From: Flavobacteriales bacterium UBA2306
GTDB lineage: Bacteria; Bacteroidota; Bacteroidia; Flavobacteriales; Weeksellaceae
Direction of reading: 5' to 3'
Assembly: GCA_002345565.1 (NCBI GenBank)
Contig: DDVS01000002.1
Coordinates: forward strand, 231,605 to 295,604
Length of the DNA: 64,000 nucleotides
A program made the position numbers and the translations under genes. How positions within the stretch are numbered: position 1 is the stretch's first letter; every line of letters starts with the position of its first letter. Under the pieces are notes generated by a model. The model made no database searches. It worked only from the letters and a program-made list of their open reading frames with translations, and had not been told where the DNA came from. Below are positions 16,566 through 27,300 of this stretch, one piece after another.

Positions 16566-17822
16566 TTATTTCTTGATAAACTTAAGTATCTGATAAATTT
16601 TTTCATCACTAATCTTAATAGAATAAACTCCGGCTGACAATTGTTTCACATCAATGTTTTTAGAGTTGGATGTTAAAACTTTTCTACCGTTCATATCATA
16701 GATTTCGCTGTTCACATTTCCTTTTGACTTGATGGTCAGAATATTTGAAACAGGATTAGGATAAATGCTTATGCTGAATTTTCCACTGAAATTCTGCGCA
16801 GAAAGCATAGACTCTCCACCGGCAAGATAGAGCAAGGTATTCTCTGTCAGTTTTTTGACGTTCTGATTATTCCCTCCTGGCGCATACCAGTCATAGACTC
16901 CGGAACCATACCAGATAATTGTTCCGTCACTAGAGTTTCTAGGGTTGAATCTCGCTGCCTGAATTTCCGTTCCGTCACAGTTTTCCAAAAGGATTTCTGC
17001 ATTCAGAGTATTTTGGAATATTTGCCGTCTTTGTGCTAAGGTAGAGCCTGCGCCGCCTGCATCATCAAAGATTCTTCCCCAGTTCAGATTGTATTGAAGC
17101 GCTCTGTTTTTCTTTTCTGTTCCTGCTCCAAGGAATTCGATGCTTTGCGAAGTATTGGTGCAACTTACCGAGCTGGTTGTGATTCCTGTAAGAAGGATAG
17201 ATGTTGTAGTCCCGCTCCAGTTGGTTCCCCAGGCTCCGGCAGTGTTTGCAGGATTTGCCGCCGTGTCACCGAAAGATTGATTAGGCCTGTATTCCCAGGG
17301 ATTATTAAGTCCATCAAAAACACCAAAAACTTCCAGGCCTTTTCCTGCGAAATTTCCAAGAAGCAGTTTTTTTCCGGACTTATAAAACTGCTTAATTTTC
17401 CACATAAAATCATCTTCCAGCTGTCCGCATTGTCCGTTCCATTGGAATCCTGCTTCTCTTAGCAAGCAGTGTTTATCACCATTTCCTTCAACTGTTCCTC
17501 TAGGCCATTCGTTAAGTCTTTCGGTATAGGTAGCACCATCGCTTTGTATCCAGATAACGTCATAACCGCTGATGTCCGCACCTTCTGCCACATCCTGAAA
17601 AGAAAAATAATTCCCGGAGATATTCGCGGAATGTGCCGGAAGAAAAGTTTCCATAAACCAGACTGCCGCCGCTCTGTCATCATCATAGGTTAATCCGTCG
17701 TTGGCTGTCGGGATATTGGTGTTATAAACATCAGCTTGTCCAATGAAAGCTATTTTTTTCATTTGTGCGTTTACATTCACAAACATTAGTCCTGCAAACA
17801 AACTTAGATAAAGTTTTCTCAT
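16566..17822 (-). CDS. T9SS-secreted DUF4960-like protein beside the fructan locus
   Basis: 418 residues: signal peptide (MRKLYLSLFAGLMFVNVNAQ), a domain of about 310 residues, then a type A T9SS sorting domain (about 345-418) with ISIYPNPVSNILTI and GVYSIKIS, ending ILKFIKK. The central domain aligns by eye with the C-terminal half of the fructan locus glycan-binding protein (29177-30571): KIAFIGQ against TVAFLGT, GYDVIWIQSD against GIDVLWWHFD, KIKQFYKSGKKLLLGNFA against KIKTYLNAGGNILLTGFA, and YDWY...VKKLTENTLLYL against YDWY...IKKITENSLNYL. That domain resembles DUF4960 of Bacteroides levan-binding proteins. It is probably secreted or cell-surface attached and may bind fructan. Confidence 0.82.
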   Translation of the reverse strand: MRKLYLSLFAGLMFVNVNAQMKKIAFIGQADVYNTNIPTANDGLTYDDDRAAAVWFMETFLPAHSANISGNYFSFQDVAEGADISGYDVIWIQSDGATYTERLNEWPRGTVEGNGDKHCLLREAGFQWNGQCGQLEDDFMWKIKQFYKSGKKLLLGNFAGKGLEVFGVFDGLNNPWEYRPNQSFGDTAANPANTAGAWGTNWSGTTTSILLTGITTSSVSCTNTSQSIEFLGAGTEKKNRALQYNLNWGRIFDDAGGAGSTLAQRRQIFQNTLNAEILLENCDGTEIQAARFNPRNSSDGTIIWYGSGVYDWYAPGGNNQNVKKLTENTLLYLAGGESMLSAQNFSGKFSISIYPNPVSNILTIKSKGNVNSEIYDMNGRKVLTSNSKNIDVKQLSAGVYSIKISDEKIYQILKFIKK

Positions 17823-17864
17823 AATTTTTTTACTTAAGGTTAATATTATTTATTCGTGTTGTTC

Positions 17865-17872
17865 CAAATGTA
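17865..17872 (-). promoter_or_regulatory. -7 promoter element of the T9SS DUF4960-like gene
   Basis: On the minus strand TACATTTG matches TAnnTTTG, 43 bases before the start codon. Confidence 0.45.
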
Positions 17873-18010
17873 TCGGCAAAGCAGGATTGCACATTTCACT
17901 TTTTGTTCAAAATGATTTGATTTTGTTTTAATCAATTGATTTTCGCTACAGAACCTTTATTTACCTAAGTTTTTGATAGTTGGGATGATGATGCTTTCGG
18001 TTTATTTTTT

Positions 18011-18043
18011 ACAACAATGTTACAACACTTATAAAATTGTAAC
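18011..18043. promoter_or_regulatory. Candidate operator upstream of the hybrid sensor gene
   Basis: ACAACAATGTTACA (18011-18024) matches ACAATGATGTTACA at 21157-21170 before the operon in 12 of 14 positions. A GTAAC half-site follows at 18039-18043, facing the GTTAC at 18019-18023. It lies in the 321-base divergent region between the T9SS gene and the sensor gene; nothing else was seen in that region beyond AT-rich sequence. Confidence 0.35.
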
Positions 18044-18143
18044 CTTTTGATTTTATTAGATTAATGGCTTAATAATCAATAAACATAAAATACTTTTACC
18101 AAAAATTGTACGTGTAAAACATCTTTATTAATATTGTGTTAAT

Positions 18144-20909
18144 ATGTCTACAAAGAAAATTTTTATCGCTCTTGGTTTTTCAAAGATTTCCCCAACATTA
18201 TTTATATTGTTGATGATTCTTTCAGCTTGTAAGAATGATTCCGGAAAATCAGACAAAATCAATATCGGATTTTCGCAGGGTTTGGGCAATCATCCTTGGC
18301 GGCAGGCTATGAACCATGCAATGGAAATTCAGGCATCTCTGCATTCTGAGGTGCAATTGAGCATTAGCAAAGCGGAAGGTTCTGCCAAAAAACAGATTCA
18401 GGATATTCAGAAAATGATTGACAGCCAAGTAGATGTTATCATTATTTCGCCGATTGAACCTAACTCGCTCATTCCTCTTGTGGAGAAAGCTTATGAGCAA
18501 AAAATTCCGGTAATTTTAGTTGATAGGAAAATAAACTCCTTAAAATATAACACATACATCGGTGCAGATAATATAGAAATTGGCAAACAAGCAGGGCAAT
18601 ATATTATTTCTGATTCCAAGAATCTGAAAAAAGTTATTGAAATAAAAGGCGATGATAATTCTTCTCCAACGATTGAAAGAAGTCTGGGTTTTCAGCAAAC
18701 TATAAAAAATAATTCCAACACAGAACTAATAAAAACCTTCAAAGGTCTTCCGACAGAGGCTTTCAGAAAAACATTGGATTCGCTGGGAAATCAAAGCTTA
18801 TACGTTTTTGCGTTTAATGATGAATTGGCTTCCCAGGCTTGGCAGGTGGCGAGAAATGCTGGCGTAGAAAATCAAATCAAATTCATTGGTGTTGATGGAC
18901 TGAATACCAAAGATGGCGGAATACAGATGGTTCTGGATGGGAAACTGAATGCTACTTTGCTTTATCCAACAGGCGGAGCAGAAGCCATAGAATCGGCTGT
19001 CAAAATCTACAACAGACAGTCCGTTCCCAAACGAATCAAACTCAGCACGACCATCATTGACAGGCTGAATGCCGAGATTATGCGAAATCAGTTTGATAAA
19101 ATAATCGAGCAACAAGGTGTGATAGAAAATCAAGTGAATGCTGTGAAAAAGCAGACCGAACTGTATGCTTCCCAAAAAGAATTGTTCCGCTGGTCGGTTG
19201 TTTTGTTAATATTGATGTTTTGCCTCGTTGCTTATGCGATTTACCTGATTTATGCCATTAAAATTAAAAATAAACAACTCACTTTAACCAACGAAAGAAT
19301 CACCATTCAGAGGAATCAGATTGAGATGATTGCCGATGAACTCAAGCAAAGTAACGAAGCGAGAGTGAACTTTTTTACAGGTTTATCACACGAATTTAAA
19401 ACGCCGATAACACTTATTCTGAGTTCTTTAGAATCACTAAAAGAAACATTTAAAAGTAGAGGGACAAAGCCGTCTTACGAATTGGAGCTGATTAATAAAA
19501 ATTCTAACCGCTTACTTCGTTTGGTAGATAATCTTTTGGATTTCAGGAAAATAGAAAATAAAACGTTTAATCTTCGGGTTTCCAAAACCAATATCTATGA
19601 TTTTACTTATGGTATATTCAGAGACTTTGAAAATGAGGCCAAAAAAAGAAATATTAAGTTTGAAATTCATTCTGCCAACAAAAATCTTGAGCTTTATATC
19701 GACAGAAACTTGATGGATAAAGTGTATTTCAACCTCTTGTCTAATGCTTTTAAGTTCACGCCGGACAATGGAAAAATTGAAATTACAATTCAGGAAAAAG
19801 GAAATCAGGCGGTTATCAGCTTCAAAGACAACGGTATAGGAATCCCGGAAAAAGAGATCAGCAATGTTTTCGAACCCTATTTTAAAGGTTCTAACAACCG
19901 GAAAAATAGTTCGGGAATTGGATTGCATTTGAGCCGTCAGTTTGTGGAACTTCACCTTGGAAAAATTGAAGTCAATTCTTTTCAGGGAACGGAATTTATC
20001 ATCAGTCTTTACAAAGGAAACAAGCATTTCAATGAAGATCAGATGATAAAAGAACCGAGTGTTATGGATGCGGAAACGTTGGCAAAAGAAGATGTTTTTG
20101 ACGCGGTGGAAGAAGGTAGTTTTATACAGAATCAGGAAAATCTGGGTGATCGGTATTCTTTGCTTTTGGTGGAGGATAATTCGGAGTTGTCATTTTTCCT
20201 CAGCAATAAGCTTCAGACGGAATTTGATGTGATGGTTTCCGATGGTACGGATACGATTGATAAAGCGCTAAGCGAGATTCCCGACATTATTGTCTGCGAT
20301 GTGAATCTTCCTGAAAAAAACGGATTTGAAATTTGCGAAATTCTGAAAAATGACCTCAGAACATCCCATATCCCGATCATTCTTCTCACAGCTTTGGACA
20401 ATAAGGAATCTTATCTTCAGGGACTGAAATCCGGGGTTGATCTTTACCTTACCAAACCATTCAGCTATCCGATTCTGACACAGTCGCTGCGTTCATTGCT
20501 TTACAACCGCGAAAAGCTACGTTATTATTACACCAACAACATCGGAAGAATTGTGGACAGCAAATCCTTCGGAAGTATGGAGCAGACGTTCGTAAACAAA
20601 TTGAATCAGATCATCAAAACCAATATCGACAATCCGGATTTTTCGGTGGAAAATCTTGCAGATTTACTGAATATTTCAAGAATCCAGCTTTACAGGAAGA
20701 TAAAGGCAATGTTTGATGTTAACGTAAGCGACTACATCAACAACATCCGTCTGGAACAGGCAAAATCGATGCTGCAAAATCCAGAACTTACGATTTCCGA
20801 AATTGCTTATAAAACCGGCTTTTCTTCCCCGAATTATTTCTCCACAGTTTTCAAAAACAAGTTTGGGGTTTCTCCGAATGTGTTTAGAAAGAGCATTGGT
20901 GAGGAGTAA
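18144..20909 (+). CDS. Hybrid two-component system sensor/regulator of the fructan locus
   Basis: 921 residues combining sensor and regulator in one chain. Order: N-terminal signal/anchor with Cys29; periplasmic sugar-binding domain of the type 1 family (about 38-320, e.g. IVISPIEPN-like ribose/fructose-binding sequence); one membrane helix (351-371); HisKA with the phospho-acceptor His416 (SHEFKTP); HATPase with N534 and DNGIG at 562; receiver with acidic E677/D678, phospho-acceptor Asp719 and Lys771; AraC-type DNA-binding domain (about 825-915). This architecture is that of the Bacteroides levan regulator BT1754, which senses fructose. It is followed by the operon it presumably controls. 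Confidence 0.93.
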   Translation: MSTKKIFIALGFSKISPTLFILLMILSACKNDSGKSDKINIGFSQGLGNHPWRQAMNHAMEIQASLHSEVQLSISKAEGSAKKQIQDIQKMIDSQVDVIIISPIEPNSLIPLVEKAYEQKIPVILVDRKINSLKYNTYIGADNIEIGKQAGQYIISDSKNLKKVIEIKGDDNSSPTIERSLGFQQTIKNNSNTELIKTFKGLPTEAFRKTLDSLGNQSLYVFAFNDELASQAWQVARNAGVENQIKFIGVDGLNTKDGGIQMVLDGKLNATLLYPTGGAEAIESAVKIYNRQSVPKRIKLSTTIIDRLNAEIMRNQFDKIIEQQGVIENQVNAVKKQTELYASQKELFRWSVVLLILMFCLVAYAIYLIYAIKIKNKQLTLTNERITIQRNQIEMIADELKQSNEARVNFFTGLSHEFKTPITLILSSLESLKETFKSRGTKPSYELELINKNSNRLLRLVDNLLDFRKIENKTFNLRVSKTNIYDFTYGIFRDFENEAKKRNIKFEIHSANKNLELYIDRNLMDKVYFNLLSNAFKFTPDNGKIEITIQEKGNQAVISFKDNGIGIPEKEISNVFEPYFKGSNNRKNSSGIGLHLSRQFVELHLGKIEVNSFQGTEFIISLYKGNKHFNEDQMIKEPSVMDAETLAKEDVFDAVEEGSFIQNQENLGDRYSLLLVEDNSELSFFLSNKLQTEFDVMVSDGTDTIDKALSEIPDIIVCDVNLPEKNGFEICEILKNDLRTSHIPIILLTALDNKESYLQGLKSGVDLYLTKPFSYPILTQSLRSLLYNREKLRYYYTNNIGRIVDSKSFGSMEQTFVNKLNQIIKTNIDNPDFSVENLADLLNISRIQLYRKIKAMFDVNVSDYINNIRLEQAKSMLQNPELTISEIAYKTGFSSPNYFSTVFKNKFGVSPNVFRKSIGEE

Positions 20910-21434
20910 TTAATCCTTGTATATCTTTTCTTTCCCGAATAGAGTATCAATATCCGAGCGAACGAAATATCGTTGTCAGTACTGATAAGACGTCGTTGTT
21001 TGGGTGAACAATGATGCATTGCCTGCTCGAAGTATTCATCTTATAAAAGCCAAAGCCGTAGTTTCCAAAAACCCGACCTCAAATTTCGGTCAATCTTCCC
21101 ACACTAACATTCGTTCATACTTCTGAAAATCCTCATAATCCACGTAACATTTTTATACAATGATGTTACATTTTTAAAGCATCATTATCATATTTTAACA
21201 TTATATTAATTTTAAACTCCTGATTTTCAATTAATTAAAATTAGTTAACAAATAATTAACCTTGACGAAATATTTTGTTACGTAATTAGACCTTCGCATT
21301 CCTGTCCCGGGATATATTAGCCACGAACAAAGTAATATTTTTCAATAAGTGAAATCGCTATGGTTTGTAAACACAAACATCAATGAAGAAGAAGCGATTT
21401 CATTTAATCAATAAAAATTAATAAATATCTATAT
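20910..21434. other. 525-base untranslated region before the fructan operon
   Basis: No credible gene on either strand. It is AT-rich in its second half and contains the candidate operator (21144-21170), a TTACGTAA palindrome near 21278-21285 and presumably the operon promoter with a long 5' leader. I could not fix a -7 box with confidence. Confidence 0.5.
21144..21170. promoter_or_regulatory. Candidate operator upstream of the fructan operon
   Basis: GTAACAT (21144-21150) and ATGTTAC (21163-21169) form an inverted repeat with a 12-base spacer. The right half is embedded in ACAATGATGTTACA, nearly identical to a site before the sensor gene. AraC-type hybrid regulators usually bind repeated half-sites upstream of their loci. 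Confidence 0.38.
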
Positions 21435-22748
21435 ATGAATAAAATTTTGATGTGGTCTGTCACTGCGGCTTTGGCAGGATTTCTTTTCGGGTTTGATGTA
21501 GTGGTGATTTCCGGAGCCGATAAAAAACTACAGGCGCTTTGGCAGACTTCAGACGCATTCCACGGTGCAGTTGTAATGGGAATGGCACTGTGGGGAACCG
21601 TTATTGGCGCCATCTTTGGCGGAATCCCAACCAATACATTCGGGCGGAAAAAAACACTTTTGGCAATCGGTATTTTATATGCACTTTCAGCAATCGGAAC
21701 AGCGCTTTCCAATGATCCTTATATTTTCGCATTTTTCAGATTTATGGGAGGTTTGGGCGTTGGAGCATCTACCATTGCAGCGCCGGCTTATATTTCCGAA
21801 ATCGCTCCTGCAAAAGATCGCGGAAGATTGGTTTCCTTGTATCAGTTCAATATTGTGCTGGGGATTTTGGTTGCCTTTTTGTCCAATTATCTACTCAGCG
21901 GAATCGGAGATAACGATTGGAGATGGATGCTTGGTGTTCAGGCAATTCCGGCAAGTATCTACACCTTATGTGTAGTTATAATTCCGGAAAGCCCGAGATG
22001 GCTCGTTTCCAAAGGCAGAATAAATGAAGCCAAAAATGTAGTTAAAATCGTAAATCCAGATCAGGATTCTGACCTACTCATTTCTCAGATGGAAGACGAT
22101 CACGCCGAAGCTCCAAAGGAAAATATCTTTATGAAAAAATATCGTTTTCCACTGATGCTCGCTTTCCTTGTCGCATTTTTCAACCAGATGTCGGGAATCA
22201 ATGCATTCTTATATTACGCCCCAAGAATTTTTGGCGAGGCAGGCTTGGGCGAGAAAACCGCATTGCTCAGCAGTATCGGAATCGGAATTGTAAATATGGT
22301 TTTTACGTTGGTTGGTGTTAATCTCATCGACAAAGTCGGCAGAAGAACTTTGATGTATATTGGTTCTATTGGCTATATCATTTCGTTGGGATTAGTTTCT
22401 ATGGCATTTTATTTCCATTGGTCGGGTTTGGCGATTCCTGTATTTTTATTCTTGTTTATCGCTTCTCACGCCATCGGACAGGGAACGGTGATCTGGGTTT
22501 TTATCTCCGAGATTTTTCCGAACCATCTCCGCGCATCAGGACAGGCATTCGGAAGCTCTACGCACTGGGTTTTGGCAGCGATCATTCCATCCCTTATCCC
22601 GACTTTATTTTCTACGATTGGCGCCGGAACGGTATTTCTGGTATTTACAATCGCAATGGTATTCCAGCTGTTATTTGTGATTTTTATGATGCCAGAGACA
22701 AAAGGTGTATCTCTGGAAAAATTAAGCAAAACACTTACAAAAGAATAA
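21435..22748 (+). CDS. MFS sugar porter, probable fructose importer
   Basis: 437 residues, 12 predicted membrane helices, sugar porter family. Signatures seen are the helix 2-3 motif NTFGRKKTLL, the loop PESPRWLVSKGR between helices 6 and 7, and the mid-protein block FFNQMSGINAFLYYAPRIF with the QxSGxNxxxYY pattern; the C-terminal PETKGVSLEKL is also present. Inner-membrane uptake of monosaccharide released in the periplasm is the expected role. It is the first gene of the operon (33 bases to GH32), in the same position as the fructose transporter of the B. thetaiotaomicron levan locus. Confidence 0.92.
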   Translation: MNKILMWSVTAALAGFLFGFDVVVISGADKKLQALWQTSDAFHGAVVMGMALWGTVIGAIFGGIPTNTFGRKKTLLAIGILYALSAIGTALSNDPYIFAFFRFMGGLGVGASTIAAPAYISEIAPAKDRGRLVSLYQFNIVLGILVAFLSNYLLSGIGDNDWRWMLGVQAIPASIYTLCVVIIPESPRWLVSKGRINEAKNVVKIVNPDQDSDLLISQMEDDHAEAPKENIFMKKYRFPLMLAFLVAFFNQMSGINAFLYYAPRIFGEAGLGEKTALLSSIGIGIVNMVFTLVGVNLIDKVGRRTLMYIGSIGYIISLGLVSMAFYFHWSGLAIPVFLFLFIASHAIGQGTVIWVFISEIFPNHLRASGQAFGSSTHWVLAAIIPSLIPTLFSTIGAGTVFLVFTIAMVFQLLFVIFMMPETKGVSLEKLSKTLTKE

Positions 22749-22781
22749 ACCCTTCAAAAATCTTCGAGAAAAAATAATTCA

Positions 22782-24335
22782 ATGAAAAAAATAATATCAA
22801 GTTTAATTGTCGCTTCTGTCTTTTTTTCGAATCTCAACGCTCAGTCAAATTCGAAGAATGAAGAGCAACTTTACCGCGCCAATTTCCATTTCAGCCCCAA
22901 AAAAGGATGGATGAACGATCCGAACGGACTCTATTACAAAGACGGTGTTTATCACCTGTTCTTCCAGCATTATCCCGATGGAAACAAATGGGGACCGATG
23001 CATTGGGGACACGCCACAAGCAAAGACCTTGTCAAGTGGGAAGAACAGCCGATTGCGCTTTATCCGGATGATTTGGGATATATCTTCTCAGGAAGTGCGG
23101 TGGTGGACAAAAATAATACATCCGGTTTTGGAGATTCTAAAAATAATCCTGTGGTTGCCATTTATACCTATCACAATCCAAACCGTGAAAAAGACGGCAA
23201 AATTGATGTAGAATCTCAGGGAATCGCTTATTCTCTAGACAACAGCAAAACCTGGACAAAATACAGCTCAAACCCAGTATTAAAAAACCCTGGAATCCGT
23301 GATTTCCGTGATCCGAAAGTCATTTGGGATACCAAGAGAAAACAATGGGTGATGGCTTTGGCAGCGCAGGACAGAGCGCATTTTTATACCTCAAAAAACC
23401 TCAAAGACTGGACTTTTCAATCCGAATTCGGGAAAGAGTTGGGGGGTCACGGTGGTGTTTGGGAGTGTCCAGATTTATTTCCTTTAAAAATAGAAGATTC
23501 GAAAGAAGAAAAATGGGTGCTAATTGTGAATATCAATCCGGGTGGACCCAATAATGGTTCTGCAGGACAGTATTTTGTTGGAGATTTTGATGGAAAAACC
23601 TTTAAAATAGATCAGCATTTTACGCAACAGCTTCAGCGAGAAAAAGCTGTGTGGCTGGATTGGGGCAAAGACAATTATGCCAGCGTTTCATTTGATAATG
23701 TTCCTCAAGATAAAAGAATCATCATTGGTTGGATGAGCAATTGGGAATATGCGCAGGAAGTGCCGACCGAGCTTTGGCGAAGCAGTACTACTGTTGCAAG
23801 AGAAGTTTCGCTCAAGAAGACAAAAGATGGCTACATTCTCAAAAATTTGCCGGTTACGCAGCTGAAAAAATATCAGGGAAAATCAATCCGGAAAAAAATC
23901 GAAATAAATGCAGAAAATCAATTGGTTGGTCAATCGGAAATTGATCTCAGTAAAGCCGTTATAGACTTAGATTTAAAAATGATGAAGGATGGGAAATACA
24001 CTTTCACTTTGAAAAATACTTTGGGAGAAGAAGTTCTTTTCGGGATTGATAACAAAACAAAAGAACTGTTTATAGACCGTTCAAAATCTGGTAAAACAAG
24101 TTTCGGGAAAAATTATGCAACGCCAATTACCAAAGCTCCTTTGAACGAAATTTATGTGAACACCAAAATGAAATTGGTCATCGACAAAACTTCCATAGAA
24201 ATCTTCTTCAACGATGGCGAAAAAGTTCTGACGGAAATCTTCTTTCCGAACGAAAATTTCTCAGAACTGACCTTAAATACAAATACGAATGGAGCTTCTC
24301 TAGAATTCAATGCTTATCAGATTAACACCAAATAA
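22782..24335 (+). CDS. GH32 exo-type fructosidase (levanase/inulinase/sucrase family)
   Basis: 517 residues that hydrolyse terminal beta-fructosyl units. A signal peptide ends LNAQ, so the enzyme is probably periplasmic. The three GH32 catalytic blocks are all intact: WMNDPNG (43-49, nucleophile Asp46), FRDPKV (transition-state Asp177) and ECPDLF (acid/base Glu228). The five-bladed propeller domain (about 35-340) is followed by the C-terminal beta-sandwich with FFNDGEKVLTEIFFP. It lies 12 bases before susC. Whether beta-2,1 or beta-2,6 links are preferred cannot be told. Confidence 0.95.
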   Translation: MKKIISSLIVASVFFSNLNAQSNSKNEEQLYRANFHFSPKKGWMNDPNGLYYKDGVYHLFFQHYPDGNKWGPMHWGHATSKDLVKWEEQPIALYPDDLGYIFSGSAVVDKNNTSGFGDSKNNPVVAIYTYHNPNREKDGKIDVESQGIAYSLDNSKTWTKYSSNPVLKNPGIRDFRDPKVIWDTKRKQWVMALAAQDRAHFYTSKNLKDWTFQSEFGKELGGHGGVWECPDLFPLKIEDSKEEKWVLIVNINPGGPNNGSAGQYFVGDFDGKTFKIDQHFTQQLQREKAVWLDWGKDNYASVSFDNVPQDKRIIIGWMSNWEYAQEVPTELWRSSTTVAREVSLKKTKDGYILKNLPVTQLKKYQGKSIRKKIEINAENQLVGQSEIDLSKAVIDLDLKMMKDGKYTFTLKNTLGEEVLFGIDNKTKELFIDRSKSGKTSFGKNYATPITKAPLNEIYVNTKMKLVIDKTSIEIFFNDGEKVLTEIFFPNENFSELTLNTNTNGASLEFNAYQINTK

Positions 24336-24347
24336 AAACTATATCAT

Positions 24348-27300
24348 ATGAAGAAATATAAAATGGCAATCGCTCTTTGTCTTCTTCCGTTTTCCTACAT
24401 TTTTGCCCAGGAAATTGTGAAGGGTAAAGTGCTTTCACCAACTCAAAAACCTTTGAGCGGGGTTACGGTTACTGTTTCCGAAACAGGAACTATGACAACC
24501 ACCGACAGTAATGGTGCATTTCAAATCAATGATTTGCAGAAAGGAAATACACTTGTTTTCAGCTATCCCGATTATTCCACACAGGAAGTCGTTTTAGATG
24601 AAAAAACGGTGCTTAACATCGTTCTGGCTGCGGAAAAAGTAAAAAACATTGACGAGGTAATAGTTACAGGTTACACCAAGCAGAAAAAAGCCGACATCAC
24701 AGGCGCTGTGTCTATTGTCGATATGAAAGACCTGAACAAACAAGCTGAACCGAATCCCATCAAATCTTTGCAGGGAAGAGTAGCAGGTGTGAACATCTCT
24801 GGAGACGGTTCACCGTCTGGTGGAAGTACCAAAGTGTTGATTCGTGGTGTAGGAACACTGAATAATACTGATCCACTTTATGTGATAGACGGCGTTCCCA
24901 CAAAAGCAGGAATGCACGAGCTTAATCCGGGTGACATAGAAACGATGCAGGTTTTGAAAGACGCCTCATCGGCAAGTATTTATGGTTCAAGAGCGGCGAA
25001 TGGTGTGATCATCATTACCACCAAAAAAGGAAAAAAAGGCAAAACAAGAATTGACCTCAATTATTATACTGCTTTTTCTCAATATGCAAAAAAAACATCA
25101 GTTCTAAATGCGAAACAATTTGGGCAAGTGCTATGGCAGGCGAATATCAATGACGGTCTTAATCCAAACAATAATAACCTGAGCTACAATTTCGATTGGG
25201 GCGTTCAGAATGGTGTTCCCACTTTGTACAACAGCTACGTTCCCGAATATCTGGATGCAGCGAAAACCATAAAATCTGCCAATACCAATTGGTATGATGA
25301 GGTTTCCCAAACCGGCGTTGCCAACTCTTTAGATCTTGCGGCCTCAAGTTCATCCGACAAAGGCTCCTATTATTTCTCGATGGGTTATTATAATAATGAC
25401 GGCATAGTGAAACTGACCAATTTCAAAAGATTGTCTGCGCGTGTGAATACTTCCTATAATTTTTTCGATGGTAAATTAAAAATCGGGGAAAATTTCACCT
25501 ACAATAAAACCAACGAACTGATGGATCCGGGCGTTCTGGACCCTGCTTTGAGAGCCCTGCCGATTATTCCTGTTCATACAGTTGACGGCATAGGGTGGGG
25601 AGGTCCGGTTGGCGGTATGAACGACCGTCAGAATCCTGTGCGTCTCTTGGAATACAACAAAGACAACGGTTACCGCTACCAACGATTTTTCGGAAATGTT
25701 TATGCAGAATTGCAACCGGTGAAAAACCTGACTTTAAAATCAAGTTTCGGGGTCGATTTTTCCAACTATTATAAAAGAATATTGCAAAGAAGCTATGTTT
25801 CTGGTTATCTTAAAAATGACAAAAATGCTGTAAACATAGACCAGTCCGATACTGAAAAATGGACTTGGACCAACACAGCTCAGTACACAGCCAAAGCTGG
25901 AAATCACCATTTCGATCTATTGGGCGGAATGGAAATGTACAAAGATACCTACAACAATACCTGGCTTAGAAAAGAAGGATTTCTGATAGAAACGCCAGAT
26001 TATATGTATCCTGATGCCGGAACAGGCGATGCTTTCAATGGCGGTGGTTCTACTTATTTCAGCTTATTATCATATTTCGGGAAGTTTTCTTATGATTATG
26101 ACAATCGATATTTATTTTCTGCAACAGTGCGTTATGACGGTTCATCAAGATTTGGAAAAAACAACCGTTTCGGAACGTTCCCTGCATTTTCTGCGGGGTG
26201 GAGAATTAACAAAGAAGATTTTGCGGAGAAAGTTATTCCGTTTTTCTCAGATTTAAGGTTGAGAGCGGGCTGGGGACAAACGGGAAATCAGGAAATCAGC
26301 AACTCTGCGGTGTATTCCCTTTATATTGCCAATTATGCAGGCGGAAATCCAACCTGGGCTACGTCTTACGGAACGGCTTATGATATCTCCGGTGTTGGAA
26401 GCGGTTTACTGCCTTCAGGATTCATCGCAACGCAGACTAAAAATGACGATTTGAGATGGGAAACCACCACGCAAACGAATCTCGGTCTAGATTTCGGATT
26501 TTTCAATCAGAAGCTGACGGGAAGTGTCGATATTTATAAAAAAGATACCAAAGATATTCTCGTGTTGCCACCATATTTAGGCGTGATTGGAGAAGGCGGA
26601 GAGCGCTGGATAAATGGTGCTTCAATGGAAAACAAAGGTATTGAAGTGGCTTTGGGTTATGCCGATAAAACTGCGGGTGGATTTGGCTACGAGATTTCAG
26701 GGAATTTCTCTATGAACCGAAATGCAATTACCGAGTTACCACAATCGGTTATCAACAATTATGGTGGAAATGGTACAACAGATAATATCCTCGGAAGACC
26801 TATCAACTCAATGTATGGTTATGTAGCCGATGGACTTTTCAGAACACAGTCCGAAGTTGATAATTCTGCCACACAGCCGGGCAAAGGTTTGGGAAGAATC
26901 CGTTATGCCGATTTAAATAATGATGGAATCATCGACGACAAAGATAGAACGTGGATAGGCAATCCGAATCCGGGATTTATGTACGGGATCAATCTTAATT
27001 TCTCCTATAAAAATTTCGATTTATCAACATTCTGGCAAGGAATCAGCGATGTGGATGTCATCAATTCCAAAAAATATCAAACCGATTTTTGGAGCGTAGA
27101 TGATGTGGGTTCCAACAAGGGAACGAGATTGCTGGATGCGTGGTCGCCACAGAATCCAAACTCTGATATTCCGGCTCTTACGACAGTAGACAGTAATGCA
27201 GAATCCAGATTTTCATCTTATTACGTGGAGAATGGAAGTTATCTGAAATTGCGAGTTTTACAGTTGGGTTACACTATTCCGAAAAATGTATTGGAACAGT

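Noticed and set aside
19512..20027. 171-codon minus-strand ORF opposite the hybrid sensor
   Set aside because: Antisense of the histidine kinase domain, with no start context or recognisable domain.
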